Shown here one piece after another: positions 55,801 through 63,885 of a stretch of DNA of 64,000 nt. A program made the position numbers and the translations under genes. The notes under the pieces were generated by a model that was given only the letters and a program-made list of their open reading frames with translations, was not told the DNA's origin and did no database searches. Source of the stretch: Phoebastria nigripes (Eukaryota > Chordata > Aves > Procellariiformes > Diomedeidae); NCBI GenBank assembly GCA_035582835.1, contig JAYKAV010002308.1:478071-542070 (forward strand), in the 5' to 3' direction. The first letter of the stretch is position 1. The number at the start of each line of letters is the position of its first letter.

Positions 55801-58800
55801 GATACTACCAAACTGCTGTTCTATATAACGCATGTTGTTCTTCTGTCTGAGTCCTGTTAGTAATTACATACCTCCACTAGCTCAACAAAAACGTTCATGT
55901 ATATAAAAGGACTTTTCATTTCTACTGTAAATTTATGTTGAAGTGAAAGAACTAGGACTTGGAACTGCTTTTCTAATTGTTATCAGTGTATATTTGACAG
56001 ATTTTAGCAACAGTTTTTTGTTTCTTCTATTAACATACTTGTCGTTCACTTTAATTACAGTCAGAGAGGCCATGGCACCTATCAAGTTTAACAGATGGGG
56101 TCTTCCTGAAGTAGATCCGGAAACTATGCAAACAAGTGAACCCTGGGTTTTTGCAGGGGGTGACATTGGTGGTCTTGCTAACACTACAGTGGAATCAGTA
56201 AANGATGGAAAACAAGCTTCCTGGTACATGCACAGATACATACAGGTGGTTTTTTAAAAGTATTTTTCCCTTTCCCATTTCTGTCTGCTTTTAGATACTT
56301 TTATTGTGCTTGTTAAAATTTCATTGTGTTTTAGATTAAAAATACAAGTTTTGAGGAACTAATACCTAGATTATCTGGTGATTTGAACATTATAGATCCA
56401 TTCAGCTTGGATGACATACTTGAATTTGGGTAGTTGAACCCAGCTTTCTTACATTATCTTAACACTAAAATCCAAGCAACATTTTCTTGGCCCCAGCTCA
56501 GAATTCCACTCAAGGGTAGTAAGCCTTCCTGAACAATACACAGTGCAAGTAGAAGTCCTAATTGGGTAGTTGGGGAAAAGAAGCGAGCCCATCAGTATTA
56601 AAAAGTAAAATCTCTCAATAGTGCATAAAGTAAAAATTAAATACTGCCAATGTTGTTACCTGGGGAAGACAATTTTAGTATTTTTAGAATGCAAGTGTAC
56701 TAACAGTTTACAGAGCACTCCGATTATCTACACCGGAACCAAAGTTTGCTCTGATGAGGCTGATAAACTGGACACAAGAATGCACAGAGGAAAATAATGC
56801 ACAGGAGAATTTACCTGAGAAATGTGAGTTTAAGGGGTACAGACTTGAAAAACCTGGTAACTGCATGTGCTCCTTGTGTGTTGCTGACTGAGCACCTCTG
56901 CCCTAATTTTTCTAGTAAAAGAAAGAGCACGAAGTCTAGAGGAGCTGCAGAGGAACCTGCAGAGACAGGAGAGACAGCCTGTGTGTGGGGAACCAGCTGA
57001 CAAAGACCGTGTTCGTAGTGCAAGGAACTTTTTAGAAACATGATGCATGATTCATTCTCCCACAAAAAGAGATTTGAACAACTGAAGTTGGGACTGTAAC
57101 AGCTCGATGTCTTTCTCCCCCATCCATCTGCTCAAAGCCTCTCTGATTGCATGTTTGTGCAATTTCATGCTGTTGGGGTCTGATTTCACTTCCTAAAAAT
57201 ACTTCAACTGAAAGCTTGTTGCTAGTATCTGTGCATATTTTTTCTCACTTGTTCTAAAGCACTGTTTGTGTCCTGCCTTCTTAGACCCTAAGAAAACGCT
57301 GAGTGTGAAACGTCTTTAATCCCTGGCCTGTTTGCCTAATTTCTCAGTGCACAGTGAATTTGGGTAACCGTGATAGGGGAAGAGAGGGGGTATCTCCTCC
57401 TTTTTGTCTCCTTCCTCTTTAACCTCTAGAAATACATGCATCACTTAAAAACCCTCCTTTATCGTGTTGCTTCCTCCTCAAAGCTTGCTTTTTTTCCCCC
57501 TCTGGAATGTATTGAATACTTTGGAAAAAATCTGAATAGTCGTGGCTTGAGAATTAGAATTTTAAATCAAGCAGGCTTGTGATATTAGAGCATTTTCGTT
57601 ACCCTTTGCAGGTTTCAAGGCAGCTTATTCGACCTTACAGTCTCACCAGGAAGCTAATGGGAAAGCCTTACAGCAATCTTCACAGGAAAGTTTCCAAATG
57701 TCAAGTGTCACCTTTCCAGCTGTTAGATGAATGGGTTGCCCAGGGGCATTTATTTGGATGTGCAGCCCTTGTAAAATCTGGTTGCTGTGGTGCAGAGTGC
57801 TGTAATTTGGCAATTTACTTCACCAGTGTTTGGACCTGATAGAAATTTTAGTGGCTGGAGAAGAGTTTGTTTTTTAAAGAAGTTGTTTAGAGAAGGATTG
57901 TGTTACCCTGATGTTTATAGGGGTAGNTATGTGCATGTGTGCATGCCTTTGTGCACATGTGTGTGCGCGCGTTCAATTCACAGCCTTGTATTCTGGAAAC
58001 TTCCAATATCAAATGAAAAAACACCCTTACACACTACCTTATCTTCTCTCTACTGTGAGATTCTAAGGCAAGCAACTTTCCTGTGATCTGAGTGTCTGAA
58101 TTGAGTACACATTAAATTTTAAATAAACACATTGATACCGTTTATCCATTTGCATTTTAGTTACAGGAATAGGTAGCCATTTCCAAAATGGTCAACTATG
58201 TCAGCACCAGGATCTACAAATAATACAGTCAGCCTTTAGCAAAATAAAACTACTCCATAGGATTTCTCAACCAACCCAAGACCATGTCAAAGACTGAAAC
58301 TCGAAAACACCATCCCGACTACTTGCAGAATGCACTGTTTGAATGGCACACTGCTTGTATCCCAACCCACTCCAGGCAAAAGGCTAAGCAAACAGATGGG
58401 CCTGATATGTGCCCTGAAACTCCAGTCATTGCAAGCTCTGGCACGTGGTCAAGTGAAGCATGAGATCCAGACTCAAGGACTCTTCAGCAGAAATGCCTTA
58501 TGTTCAAAACTGGGAGTTATTTACAGAAGCTTCTTGGCTGCTCTTATGCTGGAAACTTTCCATCATTAGTTGCCTAAATATCTCCTCCCTCTTAACATAT
58601 TCCTCCCACTCCATGAAGCATAGGTTCATCTCAGAAATTATTGCCTCCAGCTGTGTCAGGTTAGTTTCTACAAACATGACCAGTCAAAGCCTAACTAAGG
58701 ATTGTTGTAGTAGAACCCNTTAGAAAATACAGTCAGCCTTCCTAGAACTGTTCTTTGCAAGTCATTAGAGATCCAAACAGAATCAGCCCAATTCATACAA

Positions 58801-61800
58801 CTGTCTACTATTCACAACATTTTTTCAGGATTCAACCTTTTTTGTTATTCCATGAATGACATAAAAATTTCTGTAAAATAATCTTGGTGATTTATTTAGT
58901 TTGGGGATTGTAATGGCCCTCACTTTTGTCCAAGAGTGACTTTATGATCTTGTGCAGAAAGCAATATAGGCTGCTGTTCTCTTCTATGCCTCAGTTACCA
59001 TTCATTTCTTTTTGACCAGTGAATGGGATTTAATAATATAATAGTTATATTCAGGGTAATTCACAATTATTGCAGGACTAACTTCTAATTTTCTATGCCT
59101 GCCTTGAAAGCAAAGACAGCTCTCATATCGCGATTCTTCCAGTATTTTCTTCCTGGACCACTGCGCCAGCCCTGATGCTTCACTTCTGCTCTATTNGTAC
59201 ACTTATCCTGTGGAGCGTTTTCCCATATGTGGCAGTCAAGCTGCCATCTTCTTCTCACTAAAATCCCTCTTAGAAAGTGACTTTTCCTCTCTGGTTCACA
59301 ATAAGTTTTCTTTTATTTAAATCTATTTTTTCTTTACTGTAATCTCTCCAGTGTGGACAGTTTTTTAAATATTTTTCCTAGACTGAAATGTACATGATAC
59401 ACTTAAAGAATAGAGGGCTGGATCCCAACTGATATAAATTGCACTTCAATAAGACACTATTCGATATGAATTTTGAGCACATCGCTGTGTTATTTTGAAC
59501 CAGTATTGTATATTTGCTATTGTTTTCTTTATCTATGCTGTCAAAAAATATATGAGCTTTGTATCTGAAGAGTATAGTTGTTGATTCTTTTATGAAGGTT
59601 GACCATTCTCATATATTCCTTGAGCATGCTTGAATGTACATTATTTCATAATCAATACCAGAGATGGGTGGTTCCCAGGAAGCTTGCCTTTGAAGCCGTT
59701 AGTTATGTTGTCTGCTTCTTTTCAGGATAACCAAAGGAAAAATTGAATGTCCCTTTGTTCAGCTAGAACAACTTATGAAACACTAGCATGAAGACGAATA
59801 ACAAAGCACCATTTGCAAAAAGGTGGACTAAACGCAAGTGCAGGAAACCTGGTATTTTAGTTGCTTACCACTGACTAAGCAATATGTCTGTTCCAGAAAC
59901 AGAAAGCCAGGAAGGAGCTTAGAAAATCTCTGTCCAACTGGACAGAGCCCTGAGCAACCTGCTCTAGTTGAACCTGCTTTGAGCAAGGGTGTTGGATTGG
60001 ATGGTCCCCAGGCATCCCTTCCACAACCATTCTGAGACTGTATGAAATAACATAAACATATTTAACAAAGTTTAAATGTATTTAACAAAGTTAAATAATG
60101 GATAATCTGAGAGAGGCTAGAAGAAGCACATGCAAGGGAGAAAAGATATGTTTTAAGATCAGACTTAAAAATAGAGAAAGCAGGAGTGAAATGGAAGTAT
60201 TCAGGAAAACTCTTCCAGGCAGTAGGATTTGTAGAGAAGGCTCTCTGTGAAAAATAACAGTAATACAACTACTCACTTTCACAGTCTGTCTTTGTTAAAG
60301 GCCTGAAAGTGAAGTTAGACCATATCGTTGTGGTTAAGAATTTTGTCCATCTAAAGAAAATGAATGTCACAAATTGTATCAGGTCTAAAGCTGAGTTCCT
60401 GTCTCTCAGCCCTGCACTACAGACTGTGTGGCTTTTGCCTCTAGGCATATCCTGGTTAGAGTAAGGTAGGGCCACCGCATGCAACGTGCTGGGGATTTTT
60501 CACCACCCTGTTCCAGTATCCAAAAAATTGCCATGACTGGAGCAATAAGTACCTGCAATATTGTTAGCCCAGCTGGTTGGTATCAAATTAGAGGACTTTT
60601 TGTCCTCTATTTTTAAAAATCAAGGGAAGAGTTATTATAAATAAACCCTTGCCTGCAGGCTTTCTTTTCCTATTTGTTTGTGCAATGTCAGGGAAATCCT
60701 TCATTATAAAGATGATTTTGCTTTCAGGAAGCTATAAAACATTTTAGTTTGCCAAAAGTTTTGCTTTGTAGAAAACAGCACATCAGGGCTTAGTAAATTT
60801 ATTTCTTTTATAAGCATTGTGCTGAAAGGAAAAACCAGCAAAAAATAAATAGAGCAAAAAGAGAAGTGATAGGAAGGAAGGAGATAAATCTGTGAGGATG
60901 TATAGCCACTGGCTACTGAACCTTCAGCTGCATCCTGCCCCTGTGTGTTTTTAAAGACTTGGTTTATTCCACTGAAACCTTTTTTCTCCTCCCCATGCCA
61001 CCTCCACCTGGGTCACCTCCTCATTAACAAACCATTAGGCACCTCTTGCGGTGCTTGAGTGTGTCTGGGTGGAATTGTTTGTGGTTTTGCTCTTTGTGAG
61101 GGAAGTTTGGCAGGAGAATAGGGCTATTTGCTTATGGTTTGGGAAGTTGCTTATGACCAGTTTGCCCAGTGGCATGCAGGAGGCAAGGCCAATTTTTGCA
61201 TGGGTGTATTCAACCACCTGGTTCAAAAGTCTTTCACTGCTCTGGTGGATTTTATTTTTTTGTCTTGTATAGGATTTATTTTCTGTTTTATCACAGAAAG
61301 ACCCTCATTTTTGGTCTCTAGTGAAGAACCATTTTCAAGCAACACTCATTTTACGTGAGAACAACTTTTAGAGATTAAATTGTCCTGCTTGGGAAAAGAA
61401 ACAGTACAAAGTAACTTAAGCTGCATATTAAGCACTTTGTCTGTCTGTCTATAGCAATCAATATTTACAGTTATACAAGCAATGAATAGTTCATGAGTGA
61501 TCCACAGACTGAAATACATTCACAGAGAACATTTGAACAATTCTGGATAGCAAATGAATTAACAAAAAATTGCTTTCAAAATGGAAAATTAGGTTTATTA
61601 CTCATATGTGCTCATAGAGTAGAATTGGCCAAAAACCTTTCCATAAGTCTGTCTTTGCTGTCATTCTTACAGAATCAAAATCAAAGAGTTGAGTGTAAGA
61701 GTTCGGTATATCAGTGTTGGTTTCAGCAGATTTCTCCAGTTCCAAATATGTAGGAATGCTTTAATTTCAATCGTGTGATCCAGGAAGTTCTGTTTTGGCA

Positions 61801-63885
61801 TTGCAAACAACATTCTGCAGTTGAAATTTTAGTTAAGAAAGACTAAAAAAAAGTTAAAAGGATGAAATCAAACCCAAAATAATCAAAAGACAATACTTCT
61901 TTTTTCTTTCTTTTCTTTTCTTTTGCTTTGATTTGTCAGTTAACAAAAGCTTTTGAGATGTAGAGTGCCGGCCTGTTTGGTCTTCTAAGAACTCAGATTC
62001 TTCTGGTATAGGAAAACAGCCCTGTGGAGTATGACATGCAGGAAGCAGTGAGCACTCAGAGGGAGGAAATGGGGGACGTCTGGCTTTTTATAAAGTGTGG
62101 CTGCATCGGCTGCTAGCTGGGAGAGGTCGTGATACTGAAAGGAGTTTGGACCCACGTGTTAGGGATCTTTAAAAATTAGCTTTTCTCAAAATGTCCACCA
62201 TTAAGGATGCATTCAGGTTCGCATCATTCAGGCCAGGACAATTCCACTACTTCCAGTGCTTTTAAGCCATCAGAAAATTTGGCCCCCAAATGTATCCTCT
62301 CTGTCCAAGGAATCGAAGATCTCGGGTCAGAATCTGAGACGTGAATCCAGGCAGTCCCAAAACAAAACAGACGTGTGAACTCCCAGGTTTTGAACCAGCC
62401 TAGGAAACAAAAGGCACTAAAAAAACCAAAAAAACCCTCATCCCATCCATGCTTACTAGTTTTCACAGGTAAAAATGGGGTAAATAAGTTCCTTTAAAAA
62501 CAAAACAAAACAAACAAACAAACAAACAAACCAAAAAACCAAACCAAACCAAACCAAACCAAAACAAAACACCCAAAAGGCAGCAATTTGTAAGTGGCTG
62601 AGGTTTTCACTTGGTTACAGAAGATCTTCCCCATACCTCCAGTAGTGGTTCTTTTTGTCCTGCTGAAGAAATCTTCATTTTAAGGATAGAAGAAAGCGCT
62701 GTGATCTTATGCTGGGACTTATTAGGAACACAGACTGTGTAGGGCTTCTCTGTGTTAGAAATTCCCGCTTTATTTCTTTGTGATTTTATTGAGTCAGCCA
62801 TCTGAGTGAGCAAAGATTTTAATTCTACCTACCACAGNCTGATTAGGATGCTGTTCAGTATCCATACATGGGAAAAGATTTTCTCTCTACAATTTTTACA
62901 GTATTAGATGCAACTTTTACATTGAAAGCTTTTCACTGACTCTCCAGAGAAAAGGTTGTCTTTAAAATGAAAACAAAAGTGACTGTGGTGTCACAGCCAC
63001 AATGTGTACGTTCTTCTTTGATCCCAAATCAGAGTCTAATTTTNGTCACCCTTAAAGTATTCATATTAGTACAATTAAATATTAAAACAATAATAGTTTT
63101 GCATATATTGATATGTATCCCATTGCATAGGCTAGATAAAGTCTTTAAAAGAGGGGAAAAAAGGTGCAGGAGTTCAAAATACATTGAGTTAGGGCTGAGT
63201 GATCCTGCACATGGATGCCTTCTCTCATTTTTCACAAGTCCCTACACTTTTTGTAGATTGGCACTTGGGAAGAAAACTAGAAAGGGTCTGTCTGCGCATA
63301 CCCTGGGTTTTTTTTCAATCTCACTGCTGCTGGCTGCTGTAGGGAACAGAACTGGCTGTTCAGAATGGCTGAACAAACCTTTGGACTGAACCAGGCTAGC
63401 AGTACAGGATGTGAAAAAACTGTTTCATTATTATTATTATTCAGTTATTTCCAGCATGGCATAATATTTCAGCATGAATGCTATTTGGACAGAAGATGTT
63501 ACATATGCAAGTGTTTGCATGTTTTGCTGATTTGCAAGTCTGAACATATAATAGAATACTTAAACTTTGGTTTATTGTATATGAATTATTCCCTTATCAG
63601 GGTTAATAATAAATTATATAAAAATGAATTGGCAAAAATTTCTGTGATTTTTTTGTTTGTTTTTTACAGTCCTTACATGGTGTTGCAGTTTCTACTGTTC
63701 CAGAACTACCACTCTTCTATACTCCTATTGATTTAGTAGACATAAGTGTAGAAATGGCTGGACTGAAGTTTCCAAATCCTTTTGGCCTTGCCAGTGCAAC
63801 CCCTGCTACCAGTTCTTCAATGATTCGAAGAGCTTTTGAAGCTGGATGGGGCTTTGCTGTCACTAAAACATTCTCCCTTGATAAG
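1748..63885 (+). CDS. DPYD: DPYD, dihydropyrimidine dehydrogenase (NADP+), partial: exons 8-13, residues 255-580
   Basis: The coding segments are 1748-1835, 41311-41418, 44569-44738, 46392-46602, 56061-56245 and 63670-63885. They join in frame to 978 nt, or 326 codons. DPYD is a cytosolic homodimer that reduces uracil and thymine to their 5,6-dihydro forms using NADPH; it also inactivates 5-fluorouracil. The segments read closely like human DPYD and keep its cofactor motifs at matching positions: AGDT 340-343, RK 364-365, R371, AFG 437-439, GGD...NTT 480-489, S550 and KT 574-575. Exons 1-7 and 14-23, which hold the N-terminal and C-terminal iron-sulphur domains and the catalytic cysteine (671 in human), lie outside the window. 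No stop or frameshift appears in any exon, so this is a working gene rather than a retrocopy. Residue numbers assume the human length up to this point. Exon sizes and residue numbers for human are from memory. Confidence 0.98.
5619..5705. repeat. Short local repeat cluster with a perfect 10-bp inverted repeat
   Basis: The unit 'tgataagaaatgtttgt' occurs at about 5620 and again at about 5685. Between the copies, AAACATTATC (5645-5654) and GATAATGTTT (5659-5668) are exact reverse complements around a TTTT spacer. The word 'aagaaacatta' is also repeated. It looks like small local duplications and is not part of a known family that I can name. Confidence 0.6.
12082..12411 (+). other. Unrecognised open reading frame (about 109 codons) in intron 8
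   Basis: The frame is open from about 12082, with the first ATG at 12124, to a stop ending at 12411. The peptide is mixed in composition, with the short words [10 protein letters not shown] and [10 protein letters not shown], and has a hydrophobic stretch (VYIFMLLVV) near the end. I recognise no domain. It runs in the same direction as DPYD. A possible acceptor ('tttcaatatacag') lies just inside its 5' end. It could be a chance frame, a decayed retro-element or a cryptic exon; chance is the most likely. Confidence 0.2.
12490..12680. other. GC-rich patch in intron 8
   Basis: About 190 bases are clearly richer in G and C than the flanks and contain CpG sites ('catgcgctccgtgc', 'ccatgcgggagcc', 'aaggcgatagc'). 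The patch sits 80 bases after the unrecognised frame ending at 12411. It may be a fragment of a mobile element or a small regulatory island. I could not assign it to a repeat family. Confidence 0.35.
19555..20860 (-). other. GC-richer island with broken minus-strand reading frames; possible decayed retro-element
   Basis: This 1.3-kb block is richer in G and C than the intron around it. On the minus strand it has two longer frames, 20845-20531 (104 codons) and 20247-19828 (139 codons). The second contains a hydrophobic segment ([18 protein letters not shown]) after a Pro-rich stretch, which is the look of a signal or membrane anchor. The first has an N-linked glycosylation-type motif (NST). 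Stops and frame changes separate the two. The pattern would suit a decayed endogenous retrovirus envelope region, but I cannot match it to a family, and I see no paired LTRs, primer-binding site or polymerase motif. Treat it as unassigned. Confidence 0.22.
23935..24115 (+). mobile_element. MIR-like (CORE-SINE) fragment
   Basis: The sequence from 'gatcctcaggaaatcactt' through 'catctgtaaagtgcaggg' follows the well-known MIR body (…CTTGGGCAAGTCACTTAACC… CATCTGTAAAATGGGGATAA). It is followed by 'gtgtagcactttgaaaa' and 'agtaagtgctctttgttac', which resembles the CORE-SINE tail region. It is diverged, as expected for an element older than the split of birds and mammals. The match is by eye to a remembered consensus. 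Confidence 0.6.
26124..26250 (-). mobile_element. CR1 LINE 3'-end fragment, antisense to DPYD
   Basis: The + strand reads 'catagaatcataaaatag', then 'ggggacctttggagatt', 'tagcccccca', 'gagcaggttgcctaggac' and 'tccagtcaggttttgaa'. This is the reverse complement of the avian CR1 3' region, which ends in repeated 'attctatga'. The element's 3' end is therefore at 26124 and the 5' truncation lies near 26250, though more diverged CR1 sequence may run to about 26340. It resembles the CR1 type with 'gcccaggaccgtgtccaggc'. 5' truncation is usual for CR1. Confidence 0.88.
26773..26803. repeat. AT-rich, near-palindromic tract
   Basis: A run of A and T built from 'ataattatat' units is almost self-complementary and could extrude as a cruciform or mutate as a microsatellite. 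Confidence 0.6.
31116..31129 (+). repeat. G-run (six G, one C, seven G)
   Basis: This is a nearly pure guanine tract in an AT-rich intron. Alone it does not give four separate G-tracts, so it is not a classical quadruplex motif, but it could slip or stack. Confidence 0.6.
37447..37484. repeat. TA/TG-rich simple repeat
   Basis: A degenerate (TA)n/(TG)n tract including 'atatatatatgcatgtatat', typical of intronic low-complexity DNA. Confidence 0.6.
39935..39952. repeat. Perfect AT palindrome
   Basis: AAAAATATATATATTTTT is its own reverse complement over 18 bases, and the T-run continues beyond it. It lies about 1.4 kb before exon 9. Confidence 0.6.
41311..41418 (+). CDS. DPYD: DPYD exon 9 (codon 284 completed, to the first base of codon 320)
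   Basis: The exon is 108 nt and is phase 1 at both ends, so skipping it would keep the frame. It encodes the words [13 protein letters not shown] and [15 protein letters not shown], which match human with few changes: R290 for K, S292 for A, R298-M299 for T-Q, and P319 for A. This is the junction from the FAD domain into the NADPH domain. The acceptor is 'tctattttag|G' and the donor CCAG|gtgcgt, of medium strength. Confidence 0.98.
41419..44568 (+). other. DPYD: DPYD intron 9, 3,150 nt
   Basis: This is a phase 1 intron from gtgcgt to 'tttcatctttcag', a strong acceptor. It contains a short stretch resembling an old interspersed repeat (41885-41990). Otherwise I see only AT-rich sequence and short chance frames. 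Confidence 0.93.
41885..41990. repeat. Possible ancient interspersed repeat fragment, family uncertain
   Basis: The words 'cttacccaaagaactt' and 'acagtctaagactcagga' recall the recurring '…ccccaaagagcttacagtctaa…' segment found in old vertebrate repeats. I cannot name the family with confidence, and the match is short. Confidence 0.3.
44569..44738 (+). CDS. DPYD: DPYD exon 10 (rest of codon 320, to 376): NADPH-binding core
   Basis: The exon is 170 nt, entering in phase 1 and leaving in phase 0. It encodes [20 protein letters not shown], followed by [20 protein letters not shown] and then [16 protein letters not shown]. The GAGDT stretch (339-343) is the dinucleotide-binding loop of the NADPH domain. 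R364, K365 and R371, which hold the NADPH phosphate in the human and pig enzymes, are all present. The acceptor 'cctttcatctttcag' is strong. The donor is AGAG|gtaaaa. An ATG upstream at 44517 falls in the intron and is irrelevant to the spliced message. Confidence 0.99.
44739..46391 (+). other. DPYD: DPYD intron 10, 1,653 nt
   Basis: This is a phase 0 intron from gtaaaa to 'cttctactctacag'. It is short compared with human, where intron 10 must exceed 5.9 kb because a known variant sits 5,923 bases before exon 11. I see no repeat family or extra gene in it. Confidence 0.95.
46392..46602 (+). CDS. DPYD: DPYD exon 11 (residues 377-446 plus the first base of codon 447)
   Basis: The exon is 211 nt, entering in phase 0 and leaving in phase 1. 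It encodes [20 protein letters not shown] through to [18 protein letters not shown]. It covers the rest of the NADPH domain; AFG at 437-439 is an NADPH contact and leads back into the FAD domain. The positions affected by human variants E386, M406 and E412 are conserved in the protein. Differences from human cluster on the surface loop at about 397-428 (for example D414-N415-D416-G417). The donor is AAAG|gtaacc. Confidence 0.99.
48541..48566 (+). repeat. (TTG)n microsatellite
   Basis: Eight and two-thirds uninterrupted TTG units in intron 11. The tract is likely to vary in length between individuals. Confidence 0.95.
49326..49456 (+). mobile_element. CR1 LINE 3'-end fragment, same orientation as DPYD
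   Basis: The segment starts around 'ggaggtgctcaaaaatacg' and goes through 'ggggatggactaggtcac', 'ctccagagggccgttctagt' and 'attattctatgactagatga'. It follows the CR1 3' consensus (…ttggactagatgacctccagaggtcccttcc…attctatgattctatga). It is 5' truncated and more diverged at its left end. Confidence 0.85.
50181..50234. repeat. Facing poly(A) and poly(T) runs
   Basis: Fourteen A (50181-50194) are followed, after 19 bases, by twenty-one T (50214-50234). The runs can pair as a hairpin with a short loop. The T-run length is prone to slippage and assembly error. Confidence 0.85.
56061..56245 (+). CDS. DPYD: DPYD exon 12 (codon 447 completed, to 508): FAD-binding segment
   Basis: The exon is 185 nt, entering in phase 1 and leaving in phase 0. 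It encodes [20 protein letters not shown], then [19 protein letters not shown] and [17 protein letters not shown]...NTT (480-489) is the FAD/NADPH-contacting loop of the second FAD-domain segment. Codon 494 is AAN; human has Asn, so AAC or AAT is expected, but AAA or AAG (Lys) cannot be excluded. The donor ACAG|gtggtt is weak at +4 to +6, unlike the other donors here. Confidence 0.98.
56335..56433 (+). other. Candidate alternative terminal exon: phase-0 open segment with stop
   Basis: Ninety bases into intron 12, 'cattgtgttttag' could act as an acceptor. The sequence after it is open in the same phase as exon 12 for 32 codons, then TAG. The peptide contains the words FEELIPRL and [12 protein letters not shown]. 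Spliced or retained use would end DPYD after residue 508, without the FMN barrel. There is no clear AATAAA nearby and the pyrimidine tract is modest. A 32-codon open run is not rare by chance. Confidence 0.15.
57928..57972. repeat. Alternating purine-pyrimidine tract (Z-DNA type)
   Basis: Positions 57928-57946 (19 bases) and 57950-57972 (23 bases) strictly alternate purine and pyrimidine. They are mostly TG, CA and CG steps ending in 'tgtgcgcgcgt', and three bases break the alternation between them. Such tracts can adopt left-handed DNA under negative supercoiling. Confidence 0.75.
58920..59060 (+). mobile_element. Weak MIR-like SINE fragment
   Basis: The words 'gactttatgatcttgtgcag', 'tatgcctcagttaccattca' and 'gaatgggatttaataatata' fall in the same order as the MIR consensus parts 'gtgaccttgggcaag', 'tgcctcagtttcctcatc' and 'atggggataataata'. 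Divergence is high, so this call is tentative. Confidence 0.4.
59935..60048 (+). mobile_element. CR1 LINE 3'-end fragment, same orientation as DPYD
   Basis: The segment contains 'gagcaacctgctctagttga', 'gtgttggattggatggtccc', 'cccttccacaaccattctga' and a degraded 'actgtatga' end. It follows the CR1 3' consensus in order. It is 5' truncated. Confidence 0.88.
61896..61924 (+). repeat. Polypyrimidine (C/T) tract
   Basis: A run of 28 pyrimidines built from 'ttttc' units (ending in G at 61925) in intron 12. Confidence 0.7.
62496..62570 (+). repeat. (CAAAA)n/(CAAA)n/(CCAAA)n compound simple repeat
   Basis: The tract moves from CAAAA units to CAAA units, then CCAAA units, and back to CAAAA. It contains no G or T for about 75 bases. 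Such compound tracts often arise by expansion of an A-rich tail. Confidence 0.9.
63670..63885 (+). CDS. DPYD: DPYD exon 13 (residues 509-580): linker and start of the FMN barrel
   Basis: The exon is 216 nt and phase 0 at both ends, so skipping it would keep the frame. After a variable start ([10 protein letters not shown]) it encodes [20 protein letters not shown], then [20 protein letters not shown] and [20 protein letters not shown]. It begins the (beta/alpha)8 domain that binds FMN and the pyrimidine. S550, K574 and T575 are FMN contacts in the human enzyme and all are present. S534 and I560, sites of human variants, are conserved; residue 543 is Pro where human has Ile. The donor TAAG|gtaagg is strong. 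Confidence 0.99.

Larger units (their letters stand above)
46603..56060 (+). other. DPYD: DPYD intron 11, 9,458 nt
   Basis: This is a phase 1 intron from gtaacc to 'cactttaattacag'. It holds a (TTG)n microsatellite (48541-48566), a CR1 3' end (49326-49456) and a poly(A)/poly(T) pair (50181-50234). The frames at 51860-52255 (+, 131 codons) and 54009-54437 (-, 142 codons) are long for this sequence but show no family features, and I treat them as chance. Confidence 0.93.
56246..63669 (+). other. DPYD: DPYD intron 12, 7,424 nt
   Basis: This is a phase 0 intron from gtggtt to 'tttgttttttacag', a strong acceptor. It contains an in-phase open segment behind a possible acceptor (56335-56433), an alternating purine-pyrimidine tract (57928-57972), a weak MIR-like stretch (58920-59060), a CR1 3' end (59935-60048), a pyrimidine tract (61896-61924) and a CAAA/CCAAA simple repeat (62496-62570). 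I see no second gene. Confidence 0.93.

Noticed and set aside
62967..63389. 140-codon + strand frame before exon 13
   Set aside because: It lies inside intron 12, ends 280 bases before exon 13, and shows no family resemblance or codon-like pattern.
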